Shown here one piece after another: positions 1-7,237 of a DNA stretch of 64,000 bases. A program made the position numbers and the translations under genes. Every line of letters starts with the position of its first letter. Positions within the stretch are counted from its first letter, which is position 1. Below the pieces are notes generated by a model. It did no database searches and was not told where the DNA came from. It saw only the letters and a program-made list of their open reading frames with translations. Location of the stretch: NCBI GenBank assembly GCA_013286585.1, contig JABDFK010000002.1:40334-104333 (forward strand), in the 5' to 3' direction. Source of the stretch: Deltaproteobacteria bacterium. Its GTDB lineage: Bacteria; Bdellovibrionota; Bdellovibrionia; Bdellovibrionales; Bdellovibrionaceae.

Positions 1-734
1 ATGTCTTTCGCCACTTTGGGCGCTTGCGCTTCAATTTCTGGCAACATTCGATTAAGCACTTTCGTGGTCACCGCAAGTTCCCCAAGCACAACGCCCGTGC
101 GTCCATCTTGATTGGCCTGCTTGCCCAGCTTAATCACCTCAAGGGACATGGTGTTCAGATTCCTGATCAGGGGCTCAATGTGATCCATCATTTTAATGTA
201 GGTCGCCGTGCGATCTTTGCTTAAGAATGCTTCCATGAGGCCGCGCAAATTGCCCATCATGTCTGACATCTGGCCGATGTAATTGCCGAGTTTTTTTCCA
301 CCCAGCAAAGTCATCAAATCACTGGATTCCTGCGACTGGATCTCTGCATTGTCGGCCAATTTTTCCACGTTCTGCGAGCCCGGGGAAATATCCAAAACGC
401 GCTCTCCGATGACGAAGGGCCTGATCAAACTGGTGGCGCTGTCTTTGCGGATTTTGTCGGCATATTTAGCCAGCACATAAAAGCGAATAAAAATTTTGTT
501 GTCCGGGGTCAGATCGACCTCGTCGACACTACCCGCTTTCAGACCCACGATCTGCACCATAGTTCCAGGGTGCACTCCATCGGCACTGTCAAAAACCGTG
601 GTGTATTCAATTTTAGTATCGAACCAACCCTGCTTCACCGCTACACTGATCATGGATAGGGCTGCACTGCCCACGGCTATCAGCACAAAAAGCCCTGCCA
701 CCCGTTCCATTTTGTTGAACCGAATCTTCATCAT
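1..734 (-). CDS. mlaD: MlaD-like MCE-domain substrate-binding protein (partial, runs off window)
   Basis: Translating the minus strand from the ATG at 734 gives at least 244 codons with no stop, so the C-terminus lies outside the window. Residues about 9-27 form one membrane anchor. An MCE domain follows (around GVHPGTMVQIVGLKAGSVDE), the lipid-binding fold of MlaD and related proteins that pass phospholipids between membranes from the periplasmic side. The start overlaps the stop of the ATPase gene by 3 bases, and the order permease-ATPase-MCE matches Mla-type transporters. A helical tail after the MCE domain, as in longer MlaD relatives, is expected. MlaD is the closest named family; the true substrate is not shown by sequence. 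Confidence 0.85.
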   Translation of the reverse strand, partial: MMKIRFNKMERVAGLFVLIAVGSAALSMISVAVKQGWFDTKIEYTTVFDSADGVHPGTMVQIVGLKAGSVDEVDLTPDNKIFIRFYVLAKYADKIRKDSATSLIRPFVIGERVLDISPGSQNVEKLADNAEIQSQESSDLMTLLGGKKLGNYIGQMSDMMGNLRGLMEAFLSKDRTATYIKMMDHIEPLIRNLNTMSLEVIKLGKQANQDGRTGVVLGELAVTTKVLNRMLPEIEAQAPKVAKD

Positions 735-1471
735 AAGTTCCCGACCTTCTTTAAAGTGCTTTCCGTTCCCGAGGCCTCACAGAACAATTGCTTTCGATCA
801 ATCAACAGCTCTTGGTGCTCAATCATGCCCATGAGCTTTTCGTCAAAGGTCGAAACGAAAACATGTTTCGCCGAACCCTGCCGTCGCAAATCCTGAATCA
901 AATCGAAATATTTAAGAATCAGATCTTGGCTTAAGCCCAAAGAAGGCTCATCCAATAGCAACACCTGAGGGTGGCTTAAAATCGGTCGCAGCAGACAGGT
1001 GATTTTGCGCACACTTCCTTGAACGGCACTAGGGCGCTGGTCTTTGTAGCGCAGTATTCCCATCTCTTGCATGTACATGTTCACTCGGCGCTCGGCCTCT
1101 TCTTCGGAAAAAAGCTTATGATACAGAAGTGGAAGTATCAGATTGTCGAACAAAGTTTTGTTACTGAGCAAGCCGCCGTAATCAAATGAGTAGCCCATGG
1201 TCAGGCGATAGGGAATAAATTCCTCGAAGGTCATATCGGCCACATTTTTATCATTGATCAAATATTTACCACTAGAAATGGGAGTCAGACCCGCCATGAT
1301 TTGCAACAGCGTTGAACGACCCGCGCCCATTTGCGCGGACTTCACCCAGATGAAGTTATTCACTGGACATTTAAAGTCGACATTTTCAAAAACAGGGGCT
1401 CCACCATCATAGCGAAAAGTCATTTGTTCAAAAGTCATCGTCTTAATTTCTGGAATTTGAAAGGGCGACAT
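731..1471 (-). CDS. mlaF: MlaF-like ABC ATPase with degenerate nucleotide-binding motifs
   Basis: A 246-residue ABC ATP-binding subunit, placed directly between the permease and MCE genes, so it should power the same lipid transporter. The fold is recognisable: Walker B VLLLDEP at residues 170-176 is intact. Other motifs are not. The Walker A region reads AQMGAGRST (residues 46-54), so the invariant lysine is Arg52 and the first glycine is Ala. The ABC signature is VQGSV instead of LSGGQ, and the switch histidine position reads STFDE. ATP hydrolysis may be weak or absent, which is an inference. Its start abuts the MlaE stop. No frameshift is visible, and the frame is open over a normal family length. 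Confidence 0.85.
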   Translation of the reverse strand: MSPFQIPEIKTMTFEQMTFRYDGGAPVFENVDFKCPVNNFIWVKSAQMGAGRSTLLQIMAGLTPISSGKYLINDKNVADMTFEEFIPYRLTMGYSFDYGGLLSNKTLFDNLILPLLYHKLFSEEEAERRVNMYMQEMGILRYKDQRPSAVQGSVRKITCLLRPILSHPQVLLLDEPSLGLSQDLILKYFDLIQDLRRQGSAKHVFVSTFDEKLMGMIEHQELLIDRKQLFCEASGTESTLKKVGNL

Positions 1472-2296
1472 CTAGATCACTCCAATTCTGGAGAGTTCGT
1501 GCAAGTAAAACAACGTCGTGACCGACAAATTGAACACGATCACATAGATAATACTTTTCACCACAGCTTGAGTCGTCACTATGGGCACTTCCGTGGGACT
1601 TCTCTTGACCGATAGACCTTGATAACAGGAAACCACAAAGATGATCATGCCGCTGAAAGAATTTTTGAGCAGAAAAAGCCAAATGTCTTCAGGAGCCACG
1701 GCCCGGGTCAGTGCATCCACGTAGAAATTAAAAGGCATATCGTGGATCAATTTGGTGAGCATAAAACCACCCAGCAAGCTGATCAGCACAAAATAAGTCG
1801 CCAGACAAACGACGCTGATCACTCCGCCCAGAATGCGTGGAAATACGATGTAGCTCAAAGGATTGATGCCCATGCTTTCCAGCGCTTCGATCTCGCGATT
1901 GGCGCGCATATTTCCCACTTCACTGGCCACCGCAGTTCCCGAGCGCGCCACCACCACCAATGCCGTGAGCAGCGGGGCCAACTCGCGCACCACGATCACC
2001 ACCAGAAGATTGCCGATCATCTGAGCGCCACCAAACAGGGTCAAATTTGAAGAGCTTTGCAAAATAACAACCCCGCCTGAAGCCAATGCCAGAACAGTGA
2101 TCAGGGGCATCGCCTGCCAACCGGTGAAATAAATCTGTGCCGACAGCACAGCGAAAACAGTTCTTAAACCTTGAGCTTGATCAAAAAAAGTGGCGCGGAT
2201 GGAGGTATAAAACATCTGAAATAAGCGCAGGGTGTAGGCCACATTCGTGGTCACGATTTTCCCCAGTCCGTCAATTTGTGCCCATACCGCTTGCAT
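1472..2296 (-). CDS. mlaE: MlaE-like ABC transporter permease
   Basis: A 274-residue inner-membrane permease of the MlaE/YrbE family. Typical family features are visible: the segment ELAPLLTALVVVARSGTAVASEVG in the middle of the protein (the conserved EGxLR/ARSG region), the following IEALESMGINPLSYIVFPR stretch, and about five hydrophobic helices. It forms the membrane core of a transporter that moves phospholipid to or from the MCE protein. It is the first gene of the mlaE-mlaF-mlaD run, and its stop touches the start of the ATPase gene. The N-terminal 60 residues contain an amphipathic interfacial helix, as in the family. Substrate and direction are not determined by sequence. Confidence 0.9.
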   Translation of the reverse strand: MQAVWAQIDGLGKIVTTNVAYTLRLFQMFYTSIRATFFDQAQGLRTVFAVLSAQIYFTGWQAMPLITVLALASGGVVILQSSSNLTLFGGAQMIGNLLVVIVVRELAPLLTALVVVARSGTAVASEVGNMRANREIEALESMGINPLSYIVFPRILGGVISVVCLATYFVLISLLGGFMLTKLIHDMPFNFYVDALTRAVAPEDIWLFLLKNSFSGMIIFVVSCYQGLSVKRSPTEVPIVTTQAVVKSIIYVIVFNLSVTTLFYLHELSRIGVI

Positions 2297-2380
2297 GAAG
2301 TCTCCAATATCTCTGAAGACTTAGCGGAATTTATGCAGTTTTTCTCATCGGACCTAGGGCTGGTGTTGGACCATTATTAT

Positions 2381-2974
2381 CTAATACGCCCACACGGAAT
2401 AGAACAGTCCCTTCAGGACCTCGACCCAAATCTCTGCCTGAGATGACTCTGTCTTTCCACCGGTAAGCGCATGTTTGATCAGAGGAAATCCCGGCGGAAA
2501 AGCGGCGACAAAAGTCTGGTAGGCTCTGGGCATATGATATTGCGAAGTCACTAGAACTGCATCCCGACAACCCAAGGCTTCAACAATCGGAAGGCTCTGT
2601 TGAGCATTTCCATAAGTGGTGGAACTGCGTCGCTCGAGCACCACGTCCTTTTCATCGATTTCACCCATGTAAATCCAGCTGGGATAAAGCTCATTGAATT
2701 CCACGTCCGGATGCACTCCAGAGATAATCAGCTTCTTGACCATATTGCGCGACAACAGCGAAAGGCCCTCGCGCACTCGGCCCGGCCCACCCGTCAGCAC
2801 GATGGCACAGTCAGCACTGGGATCTTTTTCCCAAGAGGAAATGGGCTCGATATTGATGCGTCGGTACTCCATCAAAAGTACATAGGTCACAGTCAGAATC
2901 GCTGCGACGATGGCTAAGCGCACACCACGCTTTTGAATCCTGTGACGAAAATTACCGGACGGCTGTGACTTCAA
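2381..2974 (-). CDS. YdcF/DUF218-family membrane-anchored protein
   Basis: A 197-residue protein with an N-terminal membrane segment (residues about 16-34) and a DUF218 (YdcF/SanA-like) domain. Family signatures are seen as AIVLTGGPGRVREGL, ERRSSTTYGNAQQS and VTSQYHMPRA. Members of this family sit at the envelope and have been linked to peptidoglycan or vancomycin phenotypes (SanA) and to S-adenosylmethionine binding (YdcF); the reaction is not established. The start lies 23 bases inside the end of ridA, so the two are probably translated together. An 84-base gap separates it from mlaE downstream, and nothing notable is seen in that gap. Confidence 0.85.
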   Translation of the reverse strand: MKSQPSGNFRHRIQKRGVRLAIVAAILTVTYVLLMEYRRINIEPISSWEKDPSADCAIVLTGGPGRVREGLSLLSRNMVKKLIISGVHPDVEFNELYPSWIYMGEIDEKDVVLERRSSTTYGNAQQSLPIVEALGCRDAVLVTSQYHMPRAYQTFVAAFPPGFPLIKHALTGGKTESSQAEIWVEVLKGLFYSVWAY

Positions 2975-3326
2975 TTTCGACGTTCACGCCCTTAGGCAAA
3001 GCGGACACTTGAACAGTGGAGCGAGCCGGAGGGTTCTCTGGAAAAAAGCGCCCATAGATTTCATTCATCGACGCAAAGTCTTTCAGATCAGTCATGAAAA
3101 TATTGGTCTTCACCACATTTTTAAAAGTGACACCAGCTGCGGTCAGCACCGCTTCGATATTTTTCATCACTTGTTCGGTCTGCACGCGGATATCCCCTGT
3201 CACATTTTGACCGGTGTGATCCAAGGGAATTTGCCCTGCGCAGAAAATAATGCCATTAACCTCTACTGCTTGTGAATAGGGTCCCAAGGGAGGCGGCGCT
3301 TTTGGACTAAGAATTATTTTTTTCAT
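2952..3326 (-). CDS. ridA: RidA/YjgF-family enamine/imine deaminase
   Basis: A 124-residue cytosolic protein of the RidA (YjgF/YER057c/UK114) family, full length. Diagnostic segments are LGPYSQAVEVNG near the N-terminus, CAGQIPLD, and the C-terminal ENPPARSTVQVSALPKG, whose arginine binds the carboxylate of the 2-aminoacrylate-type substrate in known members. RidA removes reactive enamines made by PLP enzymes such as threonine dehydratase. The start is preceded by AAAGGAG at a suitable distance. It follows the exported protein gene by 15 bases and overlaps ydcF by 23 bases, indicating an operon. Function within this operon beyond general damage control is unknown. Confidence 0.93.
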   Translation of the reverse strand: MKKIILSPKAPPPLGPYSQAVEVNGIIFCAGQIPLDHTGQNVTGDIRVQTEQVMKNIEAVLTAAGVTFKNVVKTNIFMTDLKDFASMNEIYGRFFPENPPARSTVQVSALPKGVNVEIEVTAVR

Positions 3327-3341
3327 CGAAGGTCTCTCCTT

Positions 3342-3830
3342 TTAGAAGTAAAAAATCATACCCGCGGTTAAAAACGAATTGCCCAAGGTGCGAAAACGCA
3401 CGGAGGAAACATTCGTGACGCCGACACCTGTGTCGAAACTAAGACCCAAGTTTTCAAGGCCCGGCAAGAAAAACTCGCCGCCCACGAGCGCACCGATTTC
3501 AAAACCAGAATTGGTTGTGCCGGTGATGCTCTGGGAAATTAGACTTAAAATTCCACCCATGTGGAAGTTCATGTTGTCCTCGGTGAACAGGATTTTTCGC
3601 ATACCACCCTGAACGGCGAAGCTCGAATTATTACTTTGCGTGTCGATGCCCAAAGCACCGGTCACCGCGTAGTTCGAAGCCGGATAATAAACCGCAGCCA
3701 CGCTGGGCAAATTGATCGAGTATTCATTGGCAAAACCCACGCCCAAACGTCGCGACATTTCCTTGGCCTCAGCGGAAAAACCCGCCATCGTCAGCAAAGC
3801 CACTAATCCCGCATAACCCCAGTGTTTCAC
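3342..3830 (-). CDS. Exported protein, probable small beta-barrel
   Basis: I place the start at a GTG (3830-3828) because GGAGG precedes it by five bases and the reading then opens with a classic signal peptide (KHWGYAGLVALLTMAGFSAEA). This gives 162 residues. The mature part alternates polar and hydrophobic residues, is rich in glycine, and ends in phenylalanine (MIFYF), the usual last residue of outer-membrane beta-barrels. The segment LGVGFANEYSINLPSVAAVYY resembles the first strands of OmpA-like eight-stranded barrels. No named family is recognised. It is the first gene of a likely minus-strand operon with ridA and ydcF. An upstream in-frame ATG at 3887 exists but has no ribosome-binding site. 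Confidence 0.75.
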   Translation of the reverse strand: MKHWGYAGLVALLTMAGFSAEAKEMSRRLGVGFANEYSINLPSVAAVYYPASNYAVTGALGIDTQSNNSSFAVQGGMRKILFTEDNMNFHMGGILSLISQSITGTTNSGFEIGALVGGEFFLPGLENLGLSFDTGVGVTNVSSVRFRTLGNSFLTAGMIFYF

Positions 3831-3900
3831 TCTTACCTCCGCAAATTTAGAAGCTAGGATTAAAACCTTCAAACTGGCGTGATGCAAAGGATTTTCTCTC

Positions 3901-3929
3901 TTGCATCAAGACAAAAGCTCAATTAGAAA
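3901..3929 (+). promoter_or_regulatory. Possible promoter of tRNA-Ala
   Basis: TTGCAT and TAGAAA are spaced by 17 bases and lie about 38 bases before the tRNA gene. Each hexamer is an imperfect match to the sigma-70 consensus (about 3/6 and 4/6), so this is only a weak candidate. Confidence 0.3.
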
Positions 3930-3967
3930 TTAGGAATCCTATTTTTAGGGTGATTTACTCAAAAAAT

Positions 3968-4043
3968 GGGCCTGTGGCGCAGCTGGGAGCGCGCTTGCAT
4001 GGCATGCAAGAGGTCGTCGGTTCGATCCCGATCAGGTCCACCA
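3968..4043 (+). tRNA. tRNA-Ala (GGC anticodon)
   Basis: A 76-base cloverleaf can be drawn by hand. The acceptor stem GGGCCTG pairs with CAGGTCC (one G-U pair), the discriminator is A and CCA is encoded at 4041-4043. The anticodon arm is CTTGC-ATGGCAT-GCAAG, giving anticodon GGC for alanine, and the T-arm carries GTTCGATCC. It lies 17 bases before a palindromic repeat whose relative also follows the tRNA-Leu gene near position 53400. Confidence 0.96.
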
Positions 4044-4060
4044 TTAACGATACAGACATT

Positions 4061-4098
4061 CCGGAATACCCGTTAACTGGTATCCCGGAATACCGGTT
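4061..4098. repeat. Palindromic repeat copy 1, downstream of tRNA-Ala
   Basis: This 38-base stretch begins CCGGAATACCCGTTAAC and matches positions 53387-53424 at 35 of 38 bases. The internal inverted repeat (GGAATACC..GGTATCCC) is imperfect here and perfect in the other copy. It lies between the 3' end of tRNA-Ala and the convergent stop of the four-helix-bundle gene, so it could fold into a terminator for either. There is no run of T after it. Confidence 0.8.
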
Positions 4099-4101
4099 AT
4101 C

Positions 4102-4425
4102 CTAAGATCTAAAATTCTGAACCTTAATCTCCGATTTCAGTAAATTATAAATCCAGGCGCCTAGCTTATCTGCGGAATCAATCAAGTCCTCATCCTCGCA
4201 TCGAATCAGCTTTAAAATCGTTTTACACTCCTGCAACGAGGCATACGCAATCTGGTAAAATCTCTTTTTTTCGTCCACTGAAAATTTGGCATTCCCTTCC
4301 GACAAATTCAGGGCCACCGACGAAGCCCCTCTTAAAAGCTGATCCCGCAGATGGCCTTTAATTTTTAATCTGTCGGCTTTGTCATAGAAGTCCGTTGCCA
4401 GTTGCAACGTCCTAAAAGTTCTCAT
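4102..4425 (-). CDS. Four-helix-bundle protein (23S rRNA intervening-sequence protein family)
   Basis: A 107-residue protein with the family pattern of IVS-encoded four-helix-bundle proteins: an N-terminal helix (RTLQLATDFYDKADRL), LRDQLLRGASSVALNLSEGNAK in the middle, the FYQIAYASLQECKTIL helix and a final helix ending near ILKLI..LGAWIYNLLKS. First described inside 23S rRNA intervening sequences and later found widely as stand-alone genes; the biochemical role is unknown. AGGGAG lies five bases before the ATG. There is no rRNA gene nearby. A palindromic repeat starts within four bases of its stop, which is unusual for this family outside rRNA and may mark it as part of a small mobile unit (inference). 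Confidence 0.85.
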   Translation of the reverse strand: MRTFRTLQLATDFYDKADRLKIKGHLRDQLLRGASSVALNLSEGNAKFSVDEKKRFYQIAYASLQECKTILKLIRCEDEDLIDSADKLGAWIYNLLKSEIKVQNFRS

Positions 4426-4669
4426 TTAGTCTCCCTATTGCGTGACTGGTGGACCTTCATTCAAAGATGGAGCCACCGATCAAATGCAAAAGGAGTGATT
4501 AAAGACGATTAGAACGGTCCGAGACATCCGAAAAATCGGACGTTGCCCATCCCGCCAACCTTGATGCTTAAGAACACAAGTCAGAGTCCTTTATGAAGAA
4601 TGCTTATGCCCATATGTGGGAACCAAATGGATTAAATCGCTGGCTGCCGCTTGCGGCTGTCGATCGGGT

Positions 4670-5146
4670 TCAAAAATTATACCCCAACCCACCTTGGAAG
4701 AATCCTCCGCCGTTAAATCCGGTGTCGACAGACATGTAGAGGTATAACCTCTGACCGACGGCCATAAACCCGACGCCGCCAAATAGTCCTCCGACACCGA
4801 CGTTAGCGTTGACTCCTGAATTGGAAGTCACTGATGCCGACGAGCCAGCGCCCAATTGTAGGTAAGGGCGCAGTCCAGAAGATGAAAACAGATATTTGAA
4901 GTTGAGGTCGCCCAGAACGCTCGTTGTGGTGGTGTTGCCAGCGCTCTGCTGTTGCACCTCACCGACACCGACCTCGAATGCCCACTGCGGTCCCAAGTCC
5001 ATAAAGTTCAGACCTATGGTCGAACCGGGTGGATTGTTATAGCCAAGATTGGCGCTCCAATTTCCCGCTAAAGCCGATTGCGGAAGCGAAAAAAGGACAA
5101 GGCCAAAGAGGATCAAAAATCTAGTTCTAAAATTCGTTGTCGTCAT
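4670..5146 (-). CDS. Exported beta-barrel-like protein, possibly leaderless mRNA
   Basis: The most likely start is the ATG at 5146, giving 158 residues with a signal peptide (TRFLILFGLVLFSLPQSALA). The mature part is glycine-rich, has alternating strands (WAFEVGVGEVQ, YLQLGAGSSASV, LYLYMSVDTGFNGGGFFQG) and ends in GLGYNF, fitting a small outer-membrane beta-barrel. A perfect TATAAT lies only six bases before this ATG and no Shine-Dalgarno sequence is present, so transcription may begin at the start codon. The open frame continues upstream to 5311, but that part looks non-coding (no signal peptide logic). No family name can be given with confidence. Confidence 0.7.
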   Translation of the reverse strand: MTTTNFRTRFLILFGLVLFSLPQSALAGNWSANLGYNNPPGSTIGLNFMDLGPQWAFEVGVGEVQQQSAGNTTTTSVLGDLNFKYLFSSSGLRPYLQLGAGSSASVTSNSGVNANVGVGGLFGGVGFMAVGQRLYLYMSVDTGFNGGGFFQGGLGYNF

Positions 5147-5152
5147 GACGCT

Positions 5153-5158
5153 ATTATA
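5153..5158 (-). promoter_or_regulatory. Perfect -10 hexamer next to a start codon
   Basis: TATAAT on the minus strand is followed by AGCGTC and then the ATG at 5146, placing the expected transcription start at or within one or two bases of the start codon. No good -35 hexamer is seen at 16-18 bases spacing. Confidence 0.45.
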
Positions 5159-5365
5159 GCCCCGGCATCGCCATTTAGAGAAACTTAGAATGGAGAGTGG
5201 CGCAAAACTGGAATGTTCCGCAAATAGTCGAAAACTTAAACAATCAAAACTGGTCCCCCAAATTATTGTTGGCAGGGGTCTTGCTTTTATTTGGGCTGTC
5301 GCTGGTGTCATTTTGTTTTCCTGTGTCTTGGCATCTGATTTGCTTTGCAGAGCTTCGGAGGAAAA

Positions 5366-5803
5366 ATGAAACCACTATTTTGTCTTTGTATTTTGCTCAT
5401 GGGAATGTCCGCGGCGCAAGCTCAAGATTCTGCTGCCTTCGCATCAGGCCCCCTAGATTGTTACAACGCCACACCGAACACTTTGGATCAAAGCTCATCG
5501 GTGCGACTGTGTGAAGGGGCTACCAGCACTGCTCCGGCGGAGTGCTACAAAGCCACTCCCTCTGGTTTGGATGCGGATCGCTCGGTGCAGCTTTGTCAAT
5601 ATGCTGAATCTACAGCGCCGGCAGAATGCTACGAGGCCACTCCGGGCAATTTGGACCAGGATTTATCTGTGACCCTCTGCCAAGGAGCTCGCTCCAACGC
5701 ACCCGTGGAATGCTACAATGCCACACCGGCCAATCTGGACCAAGCTTCTTCAGTGGATCTTTGCAGAGGTGCGGTCGATGCATCGCCGGCGAATTTGCTG
5801 TGA
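5366..5803 (+). CDS. Exported cysteine-repeat protein
   Basis: A 145-residue exported protein. GGAGG lies five bases before the chosen ATG at 5366, and a signal peptide ends at AQA. The rest is four near-identical units of about 31 residues, each of the form C-Y-x-A-T-P-x-x-L-D-x-x-x-S-V-x-L-C followed by A-x-S-x-A-P-x-E and the next C-Y. Each unit has two cysteines, so disulfide-linked loops outside the cytoplasm are likely. Similar short cysteine repeats occur in exported proteins of delta-type bacteria, but I cannot assign a function. It is flanked by a divergent exported barrel gene and an acyltransferase-like gene, with no clear operon. Confidence 0.8.
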   Translation: MKPLFCLCILLMGMSAAQAQDSAAFASGPLDCYNATPNTLDQSSSVRLCEGATSTAPAECYKATPSGLDADRSVQLCQYAESTAPAECYEATPGNLDQDLSVTLCQGARSNAPVECYNATPANLDQASSVDLCRGAVDASPANLL

Positions 5804-5944
5804 CATCATTATTTCACTGACAAAAACGAGTCGAAACTGTCCGTATTTCTAAATATTTTGAAAATTTAATACAAGTTTTTTTGAAAATCACAGAATGAAA
5901 ACACAATGGTTTCGAATTTTTGCGAAATCCATTATGTTGCGGCC

Positions 5945-6907
5945 ATGAAACTTGTGAACCAATCACCTACAAAAACTGCCTACGTATTTTCGGGCATCGA
6001 TGGCCTGGACAATATGCAAGATCGCCTTCTGATGTTGTCGTTGCCGACCGTACAAAAGCGCATTGCTCAGGCTCAAGAAATACTTTCGCAGCTGACTCCG
6101 CATTTTGATCTGGCCGAATACATTGCTAGCCCCGATCTATTTTACAAAAAAGATGTCACGCTCCAGGCTTTGGCCGTGGCTGTCGTACAAATCGGTGTTT
6201 TTGATCATTTGATATCAAAGACAGGTCCACCCGAGTATCTGATCGGCTGCTCTTTAGGGGACATTGCCAGAACATTCTGTGCTGGTGCCCTCGACTTTGA
6301 GGTCATCGTCAAGAGCAGTTGGCTCTATCACCTGAAGGCCCGAGAGATCCAGGGCGCAGCCTATCACGTCAAGGTCCTTGAAGGGGTCGTAGAACCCGCG
6401 ATGCTGAAAGAAATCAGCGACGCCGGAATTTACCTGGCGGTCTTTCAAACTCCGCGAAATTTTTTGGTCAGCGGAAGCGTTGAAAATCTAGAGAAGTGGC
6501 ACCAAAAGGAATTGGAAATCAATCGTTATAAAATCAAGCCTCTGTACAATAAGCCCCTGCACTCGCCGCTGATGAGTTCAGTGACCGAAAGCATTCATGC
6601 TCATTACGCAGGAAAATTGAAGTCTTCCGATCAGTGGAAATATCAAATGGTGTCAGCGACCAATCTGAAGGTGCTCACCAGCAAAGAGGAGCTTTTGCAC
6701 GATATGATCACCAATTTCAATTCCACTGTGTATTGGATGCAAGCCGTGCAGCTGGCCGTGAACGAGCTTGCGGTCACTCGATTCGTCAATATCGGACCGG
6801 CACAAACACTCTTACTTTTTTCTCAGCGGACGCCCTTGAGTTATCCGCTGGAACTGGTCAATCACTTCGGCCCGCCACCGGAACCGCTTCAGTCTCGCAG
6901 CCGTTAA
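5945..6907 (+). CDS. FabD-like acyltransferase-domain protein, stand-alone
   Basis: About 320 residues with the fold signs of malonyl-CoA:ACP transacylases. The nucleophile elbow is GCSLGD with Ser103 (usual GHSxGE), and the catalytic histidine is in PLHSPLM (His206, usual AFHSPLM). The region where FabD carries the arginine that binds the malonyl carboxylate reads KSSWLYHLK, so that arginine appears to be missing; a different acyl substrate or a non-malonyl role is possible. No fatty-acid or polyketide genes are next to it, so this is not part of a normal fab cluster. The start is uncertain: an in-frame ATG at 5906 also exists, and neither has a strong ribosome-binding site. Confidence 0.75.
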   Translation: MKLVNQSPTKTAYVFSGIDGLDNMQDRLLMLSLPTVQKRIAQAQEILSQLTPHFDLAEYIASPDLFYKKDVTLQALAVAVVQIGVFDHLISKTGPPEYLIGCSLGDIARTFCAGALDFEVIVKSSWLYHLKAREIQGAAYHVKVLEGVVEPAMLKEISDAGIYLAVFQTPRNFLVSGSVENLEKWHQKELEINRYKIKPLYNKPLHSPLMSSVTESIHAHYAGKLKSSDQWKYQMVSATNLKVLTSKEELLHDMITNFNSTVYWMQAVQLAVNELAVTRFVNIGPAQTLLLFSQRTPLSYPLELVNHFGPPPEPLQSRSR

Positions 6908-6910
6908 TTT

Positions 6911-7183
6911 CTATTTAGGTCGAACCGACGTTACGTGGAACTTCTGTATATCGAGGTCGTACTCGCCCTGAGCGCAGACCTCGTATCCGACGTACTCTCC
7001 AATGTCATGATTGGCCAATTCGCTGGTACCGTCGATTTCGAAACTCTGGGTTTCGTTGCAGATGAAGCGAAGACAAGAGCCTCCGTTAAAACAATAGCTA
7101 GTTAAGTGACCGCAAACTTCGGCCGCCAAGGCCGAACCAGAAATAAGACTCACAAAGAAAAAATAGGCAAGAGTTCGTTTCAT
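6911..7183 (-). CDS. Small exported cysteine-containing protein
   Basis: A 90-residue exported protein. I chose the ATG at 7183 because GGAG precedes it at a suitable distance and it opens with a signal peptide ending at ALA. Cysteines are concentrated near the N-terminus of the mature part (VCGHLTSYCFNGGSCLRFIC), followed by a compact strand-rich domain. No family is recognised. It lies convergent to the acyltransferase-like gene with a 3-base gap, and downstream of the TPR gene on the same strand by 54 bases. Confidence 0.65.
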   Translation of the reverse strand: MKRTLAYFFFVSLISGSALAAEVCGHLTSYCFNGGSCLRFICNETQSFEIDGTSELANHDIGEYVGYEVCAQGEYDLDIQKFHVTSVRPK

Positions 7184-7237
7184 ATTGGTCTCCGTAGAGC
7201 TATGAGTAGGCGCAGAGGACTTTAGAGTCAAGTTCGT

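Noticed and set aside
1331..2050. Plus-strand frames opposite mlaE and mlaF
   Set aside because: His/Gln-rich shadows of the hydrophobic permease; no start signals.
4102..4425. Diversity-generating retroelement, because some accessory (Avd) proteins are four-helix bundles
   Set aside because: No reverse transcriptase or template repeat in the window.
4591..4797. 68-codon minus-strand frame overlapping the barrel gene
   Set aside because: Different frame from the signal-peptide protein; no start signals.
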